Notes under the pieces: generated by a model
What the model was told of the DNA's origin: nothing
Seen by the model: the letters and a program-made list of their open reading frames with translations, nothing else
The model's database searches: none
Shown: positions 27,093 through 36,163 of the stretch, piece by piece
Position numbering within the stretch: the first letter of the stretch is position 1
How the letters are laid out: every line of letters begins with the position of its first letter
Translations under genes and position numbers: made by a program
Source of the DNA: CAWGYT01 sp963826795
GTDB lineage: Bacteria; Planctomycetota; Planctomycetia; Pirellulales; Pirellulaceae
Direction: 5' to 3'
DNA length: 64,000 nt
NCBI GenBank assembly: GCA_963826795.1
Contig: CAWGYT010000008.1
Coordinates: 248,001 to 312,000 of the forward strand

Positions 27093-27293
27093 TCAGACCT
27101 CCATGTCGATGCGTGTTCCGAGGGTAGAGTCCGCAGCGACTTGCCTTGCGTTGCTCTGCGAACGCTCCTCTTCTTCCCTGCCGCTTTCTTTCTCTTCGTC
27201 GTCCAAACTCCGTTGTCGAGCTTTCGAATCGCCACCTCGAAACGAGTAGCCAGCTGAGCTATCGATTCCGGCGATCTGCATTGAGTCTGTCAT
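27093..27293 (-). CDS. small acidic protein coupled to fliA
   Basis: A 66-residue, highly charged and probably disordered protein (SLDDEEKESGREEEERSQS). Its ATG overlaps the fliA TAA (TAATG), so it is likely coupled to fliA translation. There is no FlgM signature here; a clear FlgM is encoded at 50692. No family is recognised. It may be a regulator or escort of FliA, but that is a guess from position. Confidence 0.5.
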   Translation of the reverse strand: MTDSMQIAGIDSSAGYSFRGGDSKARQRSLDDEEKESGREEEERSQSNARQVAADSTLGTRIDMEV

Positions 27294-28000
27294 TAGTCTG
27301 TCCTCGCTCGCACAAATTCCTTGAGTCTGAATTCCGCTTTGGCCAAGACACGCGAAATGCGAGATTCCGAGAGTTTGAGAACGGTCCCTATTTCCTTAAG
27401 ACGAAGGTCCTCCAAGTAATATAGCGAGATCACTACCCGTTCCTGTTCAGGGAGCATTTGAATGCACTCCGCCACCAACTGCTTTGCTTCTTTCAATTCG
27501 ACGCACGCTTCCGGATCGTCCATCGATGCACGCGTCGTATGTGAACCGTGAATGATCTCGTCCCAGACACCGAGACGTGTCAATCGAATGGCGACGAGGC
27601 ACTCTTCGACCTGAGACGCAGTAAGCGACGTAGCTTCACTGATCGCTTCCGGAGTTACCGGAGGCTCCAAGGTCTCACAGGCGCGACGTACTTCGGCGAC
27701 TGCTTTGAGCATTTGTTGTGGCAAGGGGCAGTTTCGTCTCAACTCGTCGATTATCGCGCCGCGAATGCGTGGATATGCGAACGTCTTGAACGCGACTCCA
27801 CGACTCGGCTCAAATTGTTGGGCCGCCTCGACCAACCCTAAAATACCAGCTGATTCAAGGTTCTCTGCATCAACACCGTTCGGAAGCGAAGCAATCATTT
27901 TCGACAACACATGGCGAACAAAATCGACATGCTGCACAATCAATTCGTCACGCATTAGTTCGCGCGAGACGCTTCGGTATGTTTGCGCAGCCGTACCCAT
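27293..28000 (-). CDS. fliA: flagellar sigma factor FliA (sigma-28)
   Basis: The 235-residue product has region 2 (QHVDFVRHVLSKMIASLPNG, then SAGILGLVEAAQQFEPSRGV then AFKTFAYPRIRGAIIDELR), a region 3 helix, and region 4 (LPEQERVVISLYYLEDLRLK, then EIGTVLKLSESRISRVLAKA). This is the FliA/WhiG pattern. It should direct late genes such as flagellin and be held by FlgM. The gene is eight bases after the small membrane protein gene in the flhA-fliA cluster. Confidence 0.94.
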   Translation of the reverse strand: MGTAAQTYRSVSRELMRDELIVQHVDFVRHVLSKMIASLPNGVDAENLESAGILGLVEAAQQFEPSRGVAFKTFAYPRIRGAIIDELRRNCPLPQQMLKAVAEVRRACETLEPPVTPEAISEATSLTASQVEECLVAIRLTRLGVWDEIIHGSHTTRASMDDPEACVELKEAKQLVAECIQMLPEQERVVISLYYLEDLRLKEIGTVLKLSESRISRVLAKAEFRLKEFVRARTD

Positions 28001-28008
28001 GGTCGCCT

Positions 28009-28221
28009 CTACGGCAGGATCCTCGCTGGTCTTTTTGACGATTGCTTCAACAGGAGATGCACGCCATGGCTGATGACAGCAACCACCAGAAATGACAGCA
28101 TCGCTCGCCTAAGTATCTCGAATGGATCAAGCTGCAGCACAATGCAGATCAGCGTGACAATTGACGCAGCTGACATCCCGCATACTCGACCCCATGGTAG
28201 ATCTTTGCGCCGTCGCTTCAT
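28009..28221 (-). CDS. small two-helix membrane protein between flhA and fliA
   Basis: A 70-residue protein with two predicted membrane segments (GMSAASIVTLICIVLQL and MLSFLVVAVISHGVHLLL) and a basic N-terminus (MKRRRKD). It takes the place normally held by flhF or flhG between flhA and fliA, but has no relation to those GTPases/ATPases. Gap to fliA is eight bases. No family is recognised. Confidence 0.55.
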   Translation of the reverse strand: MKRRRKDLPWGRVCGMSAASIVTLICIVLQLDPFEILRRAMLSFLVVAVISHGVHLLLKQSSKRPARILP

Positions 28222-28267
28222 CTTTCATTTATCGTCTACTTGAGGGCGTTTGCTGTGCTCGGTTTGA

Positions 28268-30403
28268 TTAAGCAACGGCAGTGGCCGTATAATCCGCAGT
28301 GCCGACACCTTTCACGAGATTATTCATCTCCTTTCGGAACACGTCATCCATTCGAACAAGATCGCGTATGTCAATCGTGATGTCCGCCGGAACCTCGCTG
28401 TAACTCGTCACGGTAAGATCGGGAATCGCACGTTCGAGTGTCTGTCGCAAAGGCCGCCGCAGCTCACCGTCCGTCAATAAAGTGATCTCACGACCCTCCA
28501 TCTGGGCCTTCTCCCATTTCTGATTGACGCTTGCGACCAGGCGTTCCAGGACGTCATGGGGGAGCATTAATTGCCGTTCGCGCAGCTGTTCACGTAGTCG
28601 TGCCTCGAGCCGCGGTTCAAGGACCACGACGGCGATACGTCCCTGATCTTGTCGAAGTCGATCGAGGATATCTCTTCCGAGCTGAAGACGGACCCGATCT
28701 GCGATTTCTACAGGCGATTTCGTATGAGGCGCGACCTGAACAACGGTCTCGAGTATTCGCGTCAGGTTCGTCAGCGGAACGCGTTCTTGTAATAGAAGCA
28801 GTAGGACTTGGTGGAGTTCACCCATACGGATCACATCAGGCTTAAGCTCCTCGACGATTGTCGGCGAGCTCTCCTTGATCCGATCAAGAAGTCTCCGAAG
28901 GTCCTCTCGGCTTAGCAATTCGTGTGCGTACTTTCGCAATATCTCTCCAAGGTGGGTAATCAGAACGGTCGCCGGGTCGACGACCGTATAGCCCTTCATT
29001 TCAGCGCGTTGCTGCATGTGGCTGGGAATCCACAACGCGGGCAGGCCGAACGCAGGATCATCAGTTGACTCGCCTTCGAGTCCATCGGCCACTTCCCCCG
29101 GACTTATCGCCAGCACCTTACCCGGCCTAAGTTCGCCGCGTGCGACCTCGCGTCCAGAGATTAGGATCCGATAGGACTCAGCGCCCAGGCTCAAACTGTC
29201 GCGCATACGGATCGCGGGGACCCAAATGCCGTATTTGCGAGTGAGATCGTGTCGGAGGGTACCGATCCGGTCGGCCAGGCCTCGCCCCTGTTTGGCGTCG
29301 ACCAATGGAATCAGCCGAACACCGATCTCGATACAGGCCCTATCGTTTTGAAGAAACTCCTCGAGATGCTCTTCTGTTCGCGCAGGCTGGACCTTGTCCG
29401 GCTGATTCTCGACCGGCGGTGATTCACGCCGTGATTCGCGTTTCAACCGTCGGGAGACGAATACCAACCCTGCGGAGAGTGCAAAGAAGGGAATTTTAGG
29501 CAACCCCGGCGTTAACGCGACGACGGCCAGGATCACCGCGCCCACAGTCAGTGCTCGGTCATTGGCCAACATCTGTCGGCCGATTTCGTTTCCAAGACTG
29601 AGTTTTGACGTCGCCTTCGTAACGAGGATACCCGCGGCGGTAGCGATGATCAAAGCTGGGATCTGCGATACCAGCCCATCACCAACCGTGAGAATTGAGT
29701 AGCGCGTGATCGCGTCAGTAATAGAGAGTCCGTTGGCCATTCCGAGGACCACTCCCCCGACAAGATTGATACCGGTGATAATCAATCCCGCAATCGCATC
29801 ACCCCGAACGAACTTTCCGGCACCATCCATAGCTCCATAGAATTCTGACTCTTGTGATAACAAGTCCCGCCGCCGCTTCGCCTCACTCTCGTTGATCGAT
29901 CCGGAGTTGAGTTCGCCGTCGATGGCCATTTGCTTTCCAGGCATTGCATCCAGTGTAAAGCGTGCAGCGACTTCCGAGACTCGCCCGGCACCTTTCGTGA
30001 TAACGATAAATTGAATGATGATCAGAATCAGAAAAATTACTAACCCGACAACCAAGTTCCCCCCGACGACAAATCCACCAAATGTCGCAACGATTCGTCC
30101 CGCATCGCCATTAAGCAGGATCAGCCGTGTCGTGGCGACGTTCAGCGACAATCGATAGAGCGTCATCAGGAGGAGCAACGAAGGAAAGACTGATATCTCA
30201 AGCGGCTTCGTCACGTTTACGGTGATCAGGAGCAACAGAATCGTGAAGGCGAGATTCCCTGCGAGCAAGATATCCAGAAGCATCGAGGGAAGGGGAACCA
30301 GCAAGACAATTAGCACACCGAGCAGACCGAACGAAAGAATCGTCTCGCTACGCTGTGCGATCGACTGACTGGTTGTTGAAAGCGAGTTCCGGGCGCCTTC
30401 CAT
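28268..30403 (-). CDS. flhA: flagellar export gate protein FlhA
   Basis: A 711-residue export gate. The N-terminal 330 residues contain eight membrane segments with the signature YRLSLNVATTRLILLNGDAG and the FHIPEP-type loop DAMPGKQMAIDGELNSGSIN. The cytoplasmic domain (about 350-700) ends with the sorting-platform region DLTVTSYSEVPADITIDI. The gene lies between fliM (80 bp upstream) and the small membrane gene. Confidence 0.97.
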   Translation of the reverse strand: MEGARNSLSTTSQSIAQRSETILSFGLLGVLIVLLVPLPSMLLDILLAGNLAFTILLLLITVNVTKPLEISVFPSLLLLMTLYRLSLNVATTRLILLNGDAGRIVATFGGFVVGGNLVVGLVIFLILIIIQFIVITKGAGRVSEVAARFTLDAMPGKQMAIDGELNSGSINESEAKRRRDLLSQESEFYGAMDGAGKFVRGDAIAGLIITGINLVGGVVLGMANGLSITDAITRYSILTVGDGLVSQIPALIIATAAGILVTKATSKLSLGNEIGRQMLANDRALTVGAVILAVVALTPGLPKIPFFALSAGLVFVSRRLKRESRRESPPVENQPDKVQPARTEEHLEEFLQNDRACIEIGVRLIPLVDAKQGRGLADRIGTLRHDLTRKYGIWVPAIRMRDSLSLGAESYRILISGREVARGELRPGKVLAISPGEVADGLEGESTDDPAFGLPALWIPSHMQQRAEMKGYTVVDPATVLITHLGEILRKYAHELLSREDLRRLLDRIKESSPTIVEELKPDVIRMGELHQVLLLLLQERVPLTNLTRILETVVQVAPHTKSPVEIADRVRLQLGRDILDRLRQDQGRIAVVVLEPRLEARLREQLRERQLMLPHDVLERLVASVNQKWEKAQMEGREITLLTDGELRRPLRQTLERAIPDLTVTSYSEVPADITIDIRDLVRMDDVFRKEMNNLVKGVGTADYTATAVA

Positions 30404-30483
30404 GGCAATCCTCTGCAGCTAATACGACTGATGTGTTTCGCTTTCTCACGAGCACTCTTCGAGACAAGTAACCGCGAACAGAC

Positions 30484-31362
30484 TCATTGATCCTCGGGAC
30501 CGAGCAATTCCGACACCTGAAACGCCTGTCGCGTTCCAATCCGTCCGGGCCACCCACGAACCACCTGCCGATTGCAGACCTCTGCCGTAAGGGGCTCATT
30601 GACTCGCTGATCGAGCACAATAACGTCTCCAGGCTGCAAGTTCAGGAGATCCGCGATATGTACGCGTGCATTGCCCAGCTTCACAACGAGACTCAGCGGT
30701 ATCTGCGTTGCAGTCTGAGCGAGACTCTGCGAGGTCTCCGAAGACGATTGGCGACCCTCACTAACTCGGGTCATGAAGTTAAGCACGGCTGCTTGAGACA
30801 GACACCATAGGAGTTTGGCATCGCCAAAGTGACCATGAACATTGAACTCGAGAATTGCAATCGGCTCCTGCTCGGCAAACTCACGCAACATATCTTGCGT
30901 GCGTCTGGAGCCTGAGAACTCGCAGACCATAGGACGGATGCATGGCTGCCCGTCTGTAAGAGCTCGGCAGAGCTCTTGCAATGCAAGTTCCATCACCGAG
31001 AGCTCGACGTCAGTCAGTCGACGGACTTCGGGTGTTTCGGTTAGCTCTTCACCCATCGTGCTGGCCATCATACCGACGGCGAATCCGCGTGGAATCGCCA
31101 CCCAACCAAGACTGTCTTTCGCTTCAAGTTGAACACTGGCAAGCACATGACTGTCACCCAGCCGCTGCATCAATTGCCCTCGCCGGGTCGTGTACAACGA
31201 TTCCGGATGCCATTCAAGGATCAGGCCGAGCTGCGTTTCCCAACGATCTACGATCAGCGAGACCACGCCTGCTTGCCAGGATGCCAATTCACGCTCGACA
31301 TCATCGGCAAGCTGACGAGGCTTTCGAAAATCATAGGCTTGTGGCGGCGCAGCCTTGGTCAT
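30484..31362 (-). CDS. fliM: flagellar motor switch protein FliM, no CheY-binding peptide
   Basis: A 292-residue C-ring protein. The middle CheC-like domain includes WETQLGLILEWHPESLY and FAVGMMASTMGEELTETPEV, and the last 75 residues form the SpoA domain (IPLSLVVKLGNARVHIADLL, then GDVIVLDQRVNEPLTAEVCN). The usual LSQxEIDxLL peptide for phospho-CheY is absent; the protein opens MTKAAPPQAYDFRKPRQL. The start overlaps the fliL stop by four bases. It is somewhat shorter than typical FliM (about 330). Confidence 0.9.
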   Translation of the reverse strand: MTKAAPPQAYDFRKPRQLADDVERELASWQAGVVSLIVDRWETQLGLILEWHPESLYTTRRGQLMQRLGDSHVLASVQLEAKDSLGWVAIPRGFAVGMMASTMGEELTETPEVRRLTDVELSVMELALQELCRALTDGQPCIRPMVCEFSGSRRTQDMLREFAEQEPIAILEFNVHGHFGDAKLLWCLSQAAVLNFMTRVSEGRQSSSETSQSLAQTATQIPLSLVVKLGNARVHIADLLNLQPGDVIVLDQRVNEPLTAEVCNRQVVRGWPGRIGTRQAFQVSELLGPEDQ

Positions 31363-31865
31363 TGCACACTGAACTCCAGGAAAAAGACGTCCTCAATCTG
31401 TGTCTTACCATCCGGGAAGAGCACCGCGTTGAATTCGTCCTGGATCTCACGACGAATTCGATTCTGACCGGCCGCACCTCGCACATCGTCCATGGACATG
31501 TCCGCGAGGTGTGCCAAAAGCCAACTTGTCAAGAACGCCTTATTGCTTTCAACCTGCTGTTTGATCACATCTTCTTCTTGAAGTCCGCTCGCGATCTTCA
31601 ACGTGATCTTGAGTCGGAGATAGCGGTTCAACCGACCTTCGTTGAGGTTCACGACCACGTCACCAAATTCCAGAAATACCGACGTGATCGCCGTCTCTTC
31701 CAGGGCGTTTCGATCGCCCCCGAGTAAGGCGGGGAACGCGATTGGAATCCCAAATCCGATTCCGGCACATAGAACTCCGACAACCATTGGAACAATCAGC
31801 GCCCGCCCGACACCACCCTTTGTCTTTGCGGCAACCTCCGCTTCGTTAGCTGAATCGGTAGCCAT
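31359..31865 (-). CDS. fliL: flagellar stator-associated protein FliL
   Basis: The 168-residue protein has one N-terminal membrane segment (ALIVPMVVGVLCAGIGFGIP) and a periplasmic domain with FGDVVVNLNEGRLNRYLRLK, then ITLKIASG, and LLAHLADMSMDDVRG, as in FliL. FliL rings around stator units and supports them under load. It is placed canonically before fliM. Confidence 0.9.
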   Translation of the reverse strand: MATDSANEAEVAAKTKGGVGRALIVPMVVGVLCAGIGFGIPIAFPALLGGDRNALEETAITSVFLEFGDVVVNLNEGRLNRYLRLKITLKIASGLQEEDVIKQQVESNKAFLTSWLLAHLADMSMDDVRGAAGQNRIRREIQDEFNAVLFPDGKTQIEDVFFLEFSVQ

Positions 31866-31891
31866 ATGACTCCCTCCGTATGTTTCGGTTT

Positions 31892-32674
31892 CTAGCGTTT
31901 CCTGAGGGACGATTCGTCTCGTTTCAGTTCCCGATAAGCCTCCATGATCTCGGCAACAAGGTCACTATTGCCAAGCGAATCCAAAATCTTTGAAGCATCA
32001 CGATCTTCAATATTGTCAAGGATGCGCAAAGCGAAATTCATGTCGCCTTTGTTGGCAAATGCCTTGATCACTTCGGCGGCATCGACCTCGTTCATGCCTC
32101 CAAGCAACATCGCCATCTTGCTCAAGTTCGCCTTCTCAACCTCAGGCGGAACACTCTTTGCCTCCTGAAGACTTTCCTTCTCTTTGAGTACTTCCTCCTT
32201 AAGTGAGCCCAAGCGACTCTTCTCTTCCACGATTTGCTTCATGAGCTCCTGACCCTGCTCAAGCTTCGACTCGACCTGCTTTAGGATGCCTTCGATCTCC
32301 ATCTTCCTTTGGTCCAGATCTTGCTGCGCGAGTCGCAGTTGTGATTCTTGACCTTCTATGGCTGCTTCCCGGCGTTTCAGCTGCTCGATCGCGTGTCGAT
32401 ACTGCCCCGCTGCCCGAACGATCTGCTCAGCGCTCATCGCGCCCGTTCGCACAGGTACTGCCATCGCCTGGACGGGAACGTCCGCTAACTCGCTTTCCGC
32501 GAGGTTCGTCTCGGAATCGGGGCCCTTAAGCGGCAAGCGGTTCGCAGAATCCAGTTCGCCGACTTCGTCGACAGTGGCTTTCTCTTCTTGCCACTGTACG
32601 AAGTACCACGAACCCGCAGTGCCCAAGGCGAACAGGAATACCGCAAACAGACTACTGAGGACGTTCTTAATCAT
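31892..32674 (-). CDS. MotE-like membrane coiled-coil protein
   Basis: A 260-residue protein with an N-terminal membrane anchor (NVLSSLFAVFLFALGTAGSW), a long coiled coil from about residue 95 to 175 and a C-terminal helical domain (KMAMLLGGMNEVDAAEVIKA, then DRDASKILDSLGNSDLVAEI). This matches MotE/MgtE-N-like proteins found after fliJ in many bacteria, which assist stator assembly. Its end region overlaps fliJ by eight bases. Confidence 0.78.
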   Translation of the reverse strand: MIKNVLSSLFAVFLFALGTAGSWYFVQWQEEKATVDEVGELDSANRLPLKGPDSETNLAESELADVPVQAMAVPVRTGAMSAEQIVRAAGQYRHAIEQLKRREAAIEGQESQLRLAQQDLDQRKMEIEGILKQVESKLEQGQELMKQIVEEKSRLGSLKEEVLKEKESLQEAKSVPPEVEKANLSKMAMLLGGMNEVDAAEVIKAFANKGDMNFALRILDNIEDRDASKILDSLGNSDLVAEIMEAYRELKRDESSLRKR

Positions 32675-33134
32675 CCGCTTGGCCCTTCGCTATCATCTCG
32701 CGCTGCTGACACCATTGTCCCATCACGACTTCGTCAAGTAGTCTCTGCTGTTCCTTTGCGACACTTTGTCGATACGCTGTCCATTGTCGTTGCCGAAGCG
32801 ATTCCAGTGCCTCCACCTCAGAATTGAGACGCTTGAGCTCGCCAAGAATCGTATTCCGGTTCCGCTTGAGCAACTCGATGCGATCTTGGAGCCCCCTTAA
32901 TTCACCTTGCAGCGACTGGGACGCTTCACACCATTGCCACGCCTGAAAAGGTTGGCCCGCATCCCGTGACAGGCTGATCTTTCCAAGTTCCACCAGCGAC
33001 TCTTCCACATCGCGAAACTCCTTCCGTATTGTTCTGAGCTTCGCATCGGCTTGGGCAAGCTTCATCTCTGTCTGTCGCCGCTGCTGGTGCCGGATGGAGA
33101 AGAGCTTTTCCTGCTGGAATTGAAAACGTTTCAT
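32667..33134 (-). CDS. fliJ: flagellar export ATPase stalk protein FliJ
   Basis: A 155-residue antiparallel coiled coil opening with MKRFQFQQEKLFSIRHQQRR, close to the FliJ consensus, and continuing in heptads to the end. FliJ fits in the FliI hexamer and contacts FlhA. It lies nine bases after fliI. Sequence conservation is low, as normal for FliJ, but position is decisive. Confidence 0.88.
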   Translation of the reverse strand: MKRFQFQQEKLFSIRHQQRRQTEMKLAQADAKLRTIRKEFRDVEESLVELGKISLSRDAGQPFQAWQWCEASQSLQGELRGLQDRIELLKRNRNTILGELKRLNSEVEALESLRQRQWTAYRQSVAKEQQRLLDEVVMGQWCQQREMIAKGQADD

Positions 33135-33143
33135 GCGTATCTC

Positions 33144-34460
33144 CTAGAACGGCCACGCGGCGGCGATCTGAGACAGAGCGTTGACTGTATCATCGAATGA
33201 CGTGAACTCACCCACGTCCTGCCGCAACAGCGTGTTCACCGCAGGAACCAACTTGATTGCCCCGTCGACTTGCGAGGAGCTGCCGGATTCATAAGCACCG
33301 ACGCGGATCAGATCTGCCACTTCCTCGTGAGTCGCCATCAAGGATTTTACTTTCGCCGCTGCCTGTTGGTGCGAAACTGGTGTCACATCTCGAAAAACAC
33401 GACTGATACTGCGACCAACGTGCACAGCGGGGAAGTGACCCTTTTCCGCGAGGTGCCGATCTAACACAATGTGACCGTCGACGATCGACCTGACGGCGTC
33501 CGCGATGGGTTCGTCCATGTCATCACCATCGACGAGAACCGTCACAATTCCGGTAATCGTACCTTGTTTGTCGTTGCCAAGCTGCTCAAGCAGCCGTGAC
33601 ATCACTTGAAATACTGAAGGCGTGTAGCCCCGCGAACTCGGGGGTTCACCAAGTTGAAGACCAATCTCGCGTTGGGCGTAGGCAATTCGAGTCATGCTGT
33701 CGAGCATAAACAGCACGTTGGCTCCGTCCTTTCGAAACGCATCGGCGATCGCAACCGCCGTTTCGGCGGCCCGCACGCGCATCAACGGAGTCTGGTCGGC
33801 CGTGGAAACAATTGTCACGGACCGCTTGAGCCCCGTGTCTCCCAGGCAATCGTCCAGAAAGGGACGGACTTCGCGACCGCGCTCGCCGATCAAAGCGATT
33901 ACGTTTACGTCGGATGTTGCGCCTTTCGCGATTTCTCCGAGTAGCGTGCTCTTTCCAACACCGCTTCCCGCGAAGAGCCCAACTCGCTGTCCTTGGCCGA
34001 GCGTCAAAAGCCCATCCAGCACGCGCTGTCCCGTCACGAGTGGCTGAGTGATTCGCTTCCTGGACAGCGCCGCCGGAGGAAGCAGCGAAGGAGTCACGGA
34101 TCGAGAAGCTCGCACGGGCCCCTTGCCATCAAGCGGACGCGCCAGGCCGTCCAATACGCGCCCCAGCAGGCCGTTTCCGACCGGAACCGAACGCGGACGG
34201 TTCAGACCCACGACGACCGAGTCGACTCGCAAGCCCTCGGTATTCTCAAATGGCAGAATCTGAGCGATCCCGCGTTCGAAGCCGATGACCTCCGCGAGTT
34301 GCCGACGGGACGCGTCAAGCTTGATCTCGCACAGGTCACCAACTGCTGCTGGAAACGAAGCCGTCAAAATATTGTGGGCGCTACGCAGTTTCCCGACGGT
34401 CCGGAAAGCGTCGCACTCCTTGACTTGCCGCGTCAGCTGTGCGACGTTCAGTCTGAGCAT
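33144..34460 (-). CDS. fliI: flagellar export ATPase FliI
   Basis: A 438-residue ATPase of the F1-beta family. Walker A is GLFAGSGVGKSTLLGE, followed by VIALIGERGREVRPF, Walker B VLFMLDSMTRIAYAQREIGL and GEPPSSRGYTPSVFQVMSRL. The C-terminal domain includes GHFPAVHVGRSISRVFRDVT. The ATG at 34460, with GAAGGGA upstream, is chosen over the frame opening at 34535. It begins 80 bp inside fliH. Confidence 0.95.
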   Translation of the reverse strand: MLRLNVAQLTRQVKECDAFRTVGKLRSAHNILTASFPAAVGDLCEIKLDASRRQLAEVIGFERGIAQILPFENTEGLRVDSVVVGLNRPRSVPVGNGLLGRVLDGLARPLDGKGPVRASRSVTPSLLPPAALSRKRITQPLVTGQRVLDGLLTLGQGQRVGLFAGSGVGKSTLLGEIAKGATSDVNVIALIGERGREVRPFLDDCLGDTGLKRSVTIVSTADQTPLMRVRAAETAVAIADAFRKDGANVLFMLDSMTRIAYAQREIGLQLGEPPSSRGYTPSVFQVMSRLLEQLGNDKQGTITGIVTVLVDGDDMDEPIADAVRSIVDGHIVLDRHLAEKGHFPAVHVGRSISRVFRDVTPVSHQQAAAKVKSLMATHEEVADLIRVGAYESGSSSQVDGAIKLVPAVNTLLRQDVGEFTSFDDTVNALSQIAAAWPF

Positions 34461-35112
34461 TTTGAATCCCTTCTCGCAGGCAATCCCGCAATTCGTCGAT
34501 TTGTTGTTCAAGCGTCGAGAGCAGGCCCCAATCACTTCCCTCCGCGAGGCATGTGCCCCGCTGCAAACTCGAATCTCCGATCAGGCGCACGCGATCCGGG
34601 AGAGTCCAATCCGCACTGGGATGAGCCATAATTCCCTGGAGTTGCTTCAGGTCGCTCGGATTGAGGCGGATCGTCAAGGTACACGTAGCGTCCAATCGAT
34701 CGACCGCCTGTTGAACAAGTCGCTCAATCGGAAACTGATCGCGATCGAGTACTGCCTGGAGAACGTGCGAGGTCACCTCAAGGGCCAATTCCACAGACAG
34801 CTTCTGAAGATCCTCAATCGATGAGCGCCGACGCTGTTCAAGATCGGCAAGTTGGTCACGAAGTTCATTGAGCAGCGCGAACAACTCGACGGGATCACGA
34901 AGCGGCACGTCCCGATCCCGCTCTGCTCGCACTTCGCCCGCCGGCGTGGCGTGGGTCGCTTCTGCCTGGCCGCGTGCGTCTTGTAAATCTCCGCCACGTG
35001 ACGGTTTTCGAGCACTGCATCCAAGCGACGAGCCTGACTCGCCTGCCGGCACGGCGCGAACTCCGATTAGAGGCTGTGTCAAGTGTATATGCTGAATCAC
35101 GGTACTGCTCAT
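34381..35112 (-). CDS. fliH: flagellar export regulator FliH
   Basis: A 243-residue protein with a variable basic/Ala-rich N-terminus and the FliH/HrpE-type C-terminal region (DLQKLSVELALEVTSHVLQA, then TCTLTIRLNPSDLKQLQGIM, then TCLAEGSDWGLLSTLEQQID). FliH dimers hold FliI at the C-ring. The 3' 80 bp overlap fliI in another frame. The terminal residues TERRTADAASQGVRRFPDRR then look unstructured. Confidence 0.85.
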   Translation of the reverse strand: MSSTVIQHIHLTQPLIGVRAVPAGESGSSLGCSARKPSRGGDLQDARGQAEATHATPAGEVRAERDRDVPLRDPVELFALLNELRDQLADLEQRRRSSIEDLQKLSVELALEVTSHVLQAVLDRDQFPIERLVQQAVDRLDATCTLTIRLNPSDLKQLQGIMAHPSADWTLPDRVRLIGDSSLQRGTCLAEGSDWGLLSTLEQQIDELRDCLREGIQNAQTERRTADAASQGVRRFPDRRETA

Positions 35113-36113
35113 GGAGATTCCATTTCGAGGTCGCCCGCTTCGTCAAGCCGTGCAATGATCTCGCAGATTGCCTGTCGAGCCGACTCCTGCTCGGCAGGCT
35201 TCACGTGACCTAGGAACTCGATTTCTTCAGCGAGTGTGGCGCGAGCCCTTTTTGAAAGATTGGTCATAATTTTTTCGAACACCTCGGCATCAACTCCTTT
35301 GAGGGCGAGCGCCAATGACTGAGAATCGATCTCGCCGAGGATCTTTTGCACCGATCGGTTTGCGACGTTCTTCAAATCCTCGAATGTGTAAAGCAGCTTC
35401 TTAATCTCCGCAACCATTTGCGCATCCTGCGTCTCGAGAGCTCGAAGCATTTCGGCTCGCTGGCTTTGATCCATCGCTCTAAGAAGTTCCGCCATCTTTT
35501 GGTTCGCCTCATCTGCCGGATCAATCACGGCGTTCGCGTCCAGCACGCATCCCTTGGCGACCGTCGTGCGCACGATTCGCTCAAGCATCACGGACGGAGT
35601 CCTCGGCGGACTTCGCATCGTCAGAAACACGGCTGGTCGGACATTTTCGGGAATCATCTGCAGCGCAAGCCCCGCTTGCTGCGAGGGTAAGCAGCTCAGG
35701 ACGATTGCGATCGTCTTAGGCTTCTCCTCCTTCAACGCTCCGGCAATTTGAAACGGCTCCAATTGAAGCAGGTCCTTCAAGGCATCCCCAGTCGGTACGA
35801 ATGGCTTCTTTTCCGGCTTCGTTTCTGCGACGCGCGGTGGCTTGGAGGCTTGGTTTGATTGTTCCTTCGCCTCCTTAGCGAGCTCCGCTTCGGCCGCTTC
35901 GTTTTGCATCGCGAATCGGAAGAAGCGGATAAACTCGTCCAGTACATCTTCCAGTTCCTCGTCGTCGAGGGGGTCTTCTTGAAACTGGTCCAGAAATTGC
36001 TGAACGCGTTGCGACGTACTTTCAGGCAACGAAGTCATCACGTGCTGCGCCACCTCGGGGCCCAGAGCGCACAAGAGTGCAGCAATTCGCTCTTCTCGTT
36101 CTGAAGTGGCCAT
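35109..36113 (-). CDS. fliG: flagellar motor switch protein FliG
   Basis: A 334-residue rotor protein with N, M and C domains. The M domain carries EKPKTIAIVLSCLPSQQAGL in place of the classic EHPQ motif. The C domain ends with VFEKIMTNLSKRARATLAEE followed by IEFLGHVKPAEQ, which includes the charged torque helix. A Lys/Glu-rich insert (about residues 75-110) separates N and M domains. Start at 36113 is before a 50-bp gap to fliF; the fliH ATG overlaps its stop. Confidence 0.93.
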   Translation of the reverse strand: MATSEREERIAALLCALGPEVAQHVMTSLPESTSQRVQQFLDQFQEDPLDDEELEDVLDEFIRFFRFAMQNEAAEAELAKEAKEQSNQASKPPRVAETKPEKKPFVPTGDALKDLLQLEPFQIAGALKEEKPKTIAIVLSCLPSQQAGLALQMIPENVRPAVFLTMRSPPRTPSVMLERIVRTTVAKGCVLDANAVIDPADEANQKMAELLRAMDQSQRAEMLRALETQDAQMVAEIKKLLYTFEDLKNVANRSVQKILGEIDSQSLALALKGVDAEVFEKIMTNLSKRARATLAEEIEFLGHVKPAEQESARQAICEIIARLDEAGDLEMESP

Positions 36114-36163
36114 TGCAAATCATCTAGAAGGCTGGGAGGCAATAAACTCGAGATCTGAAAATG

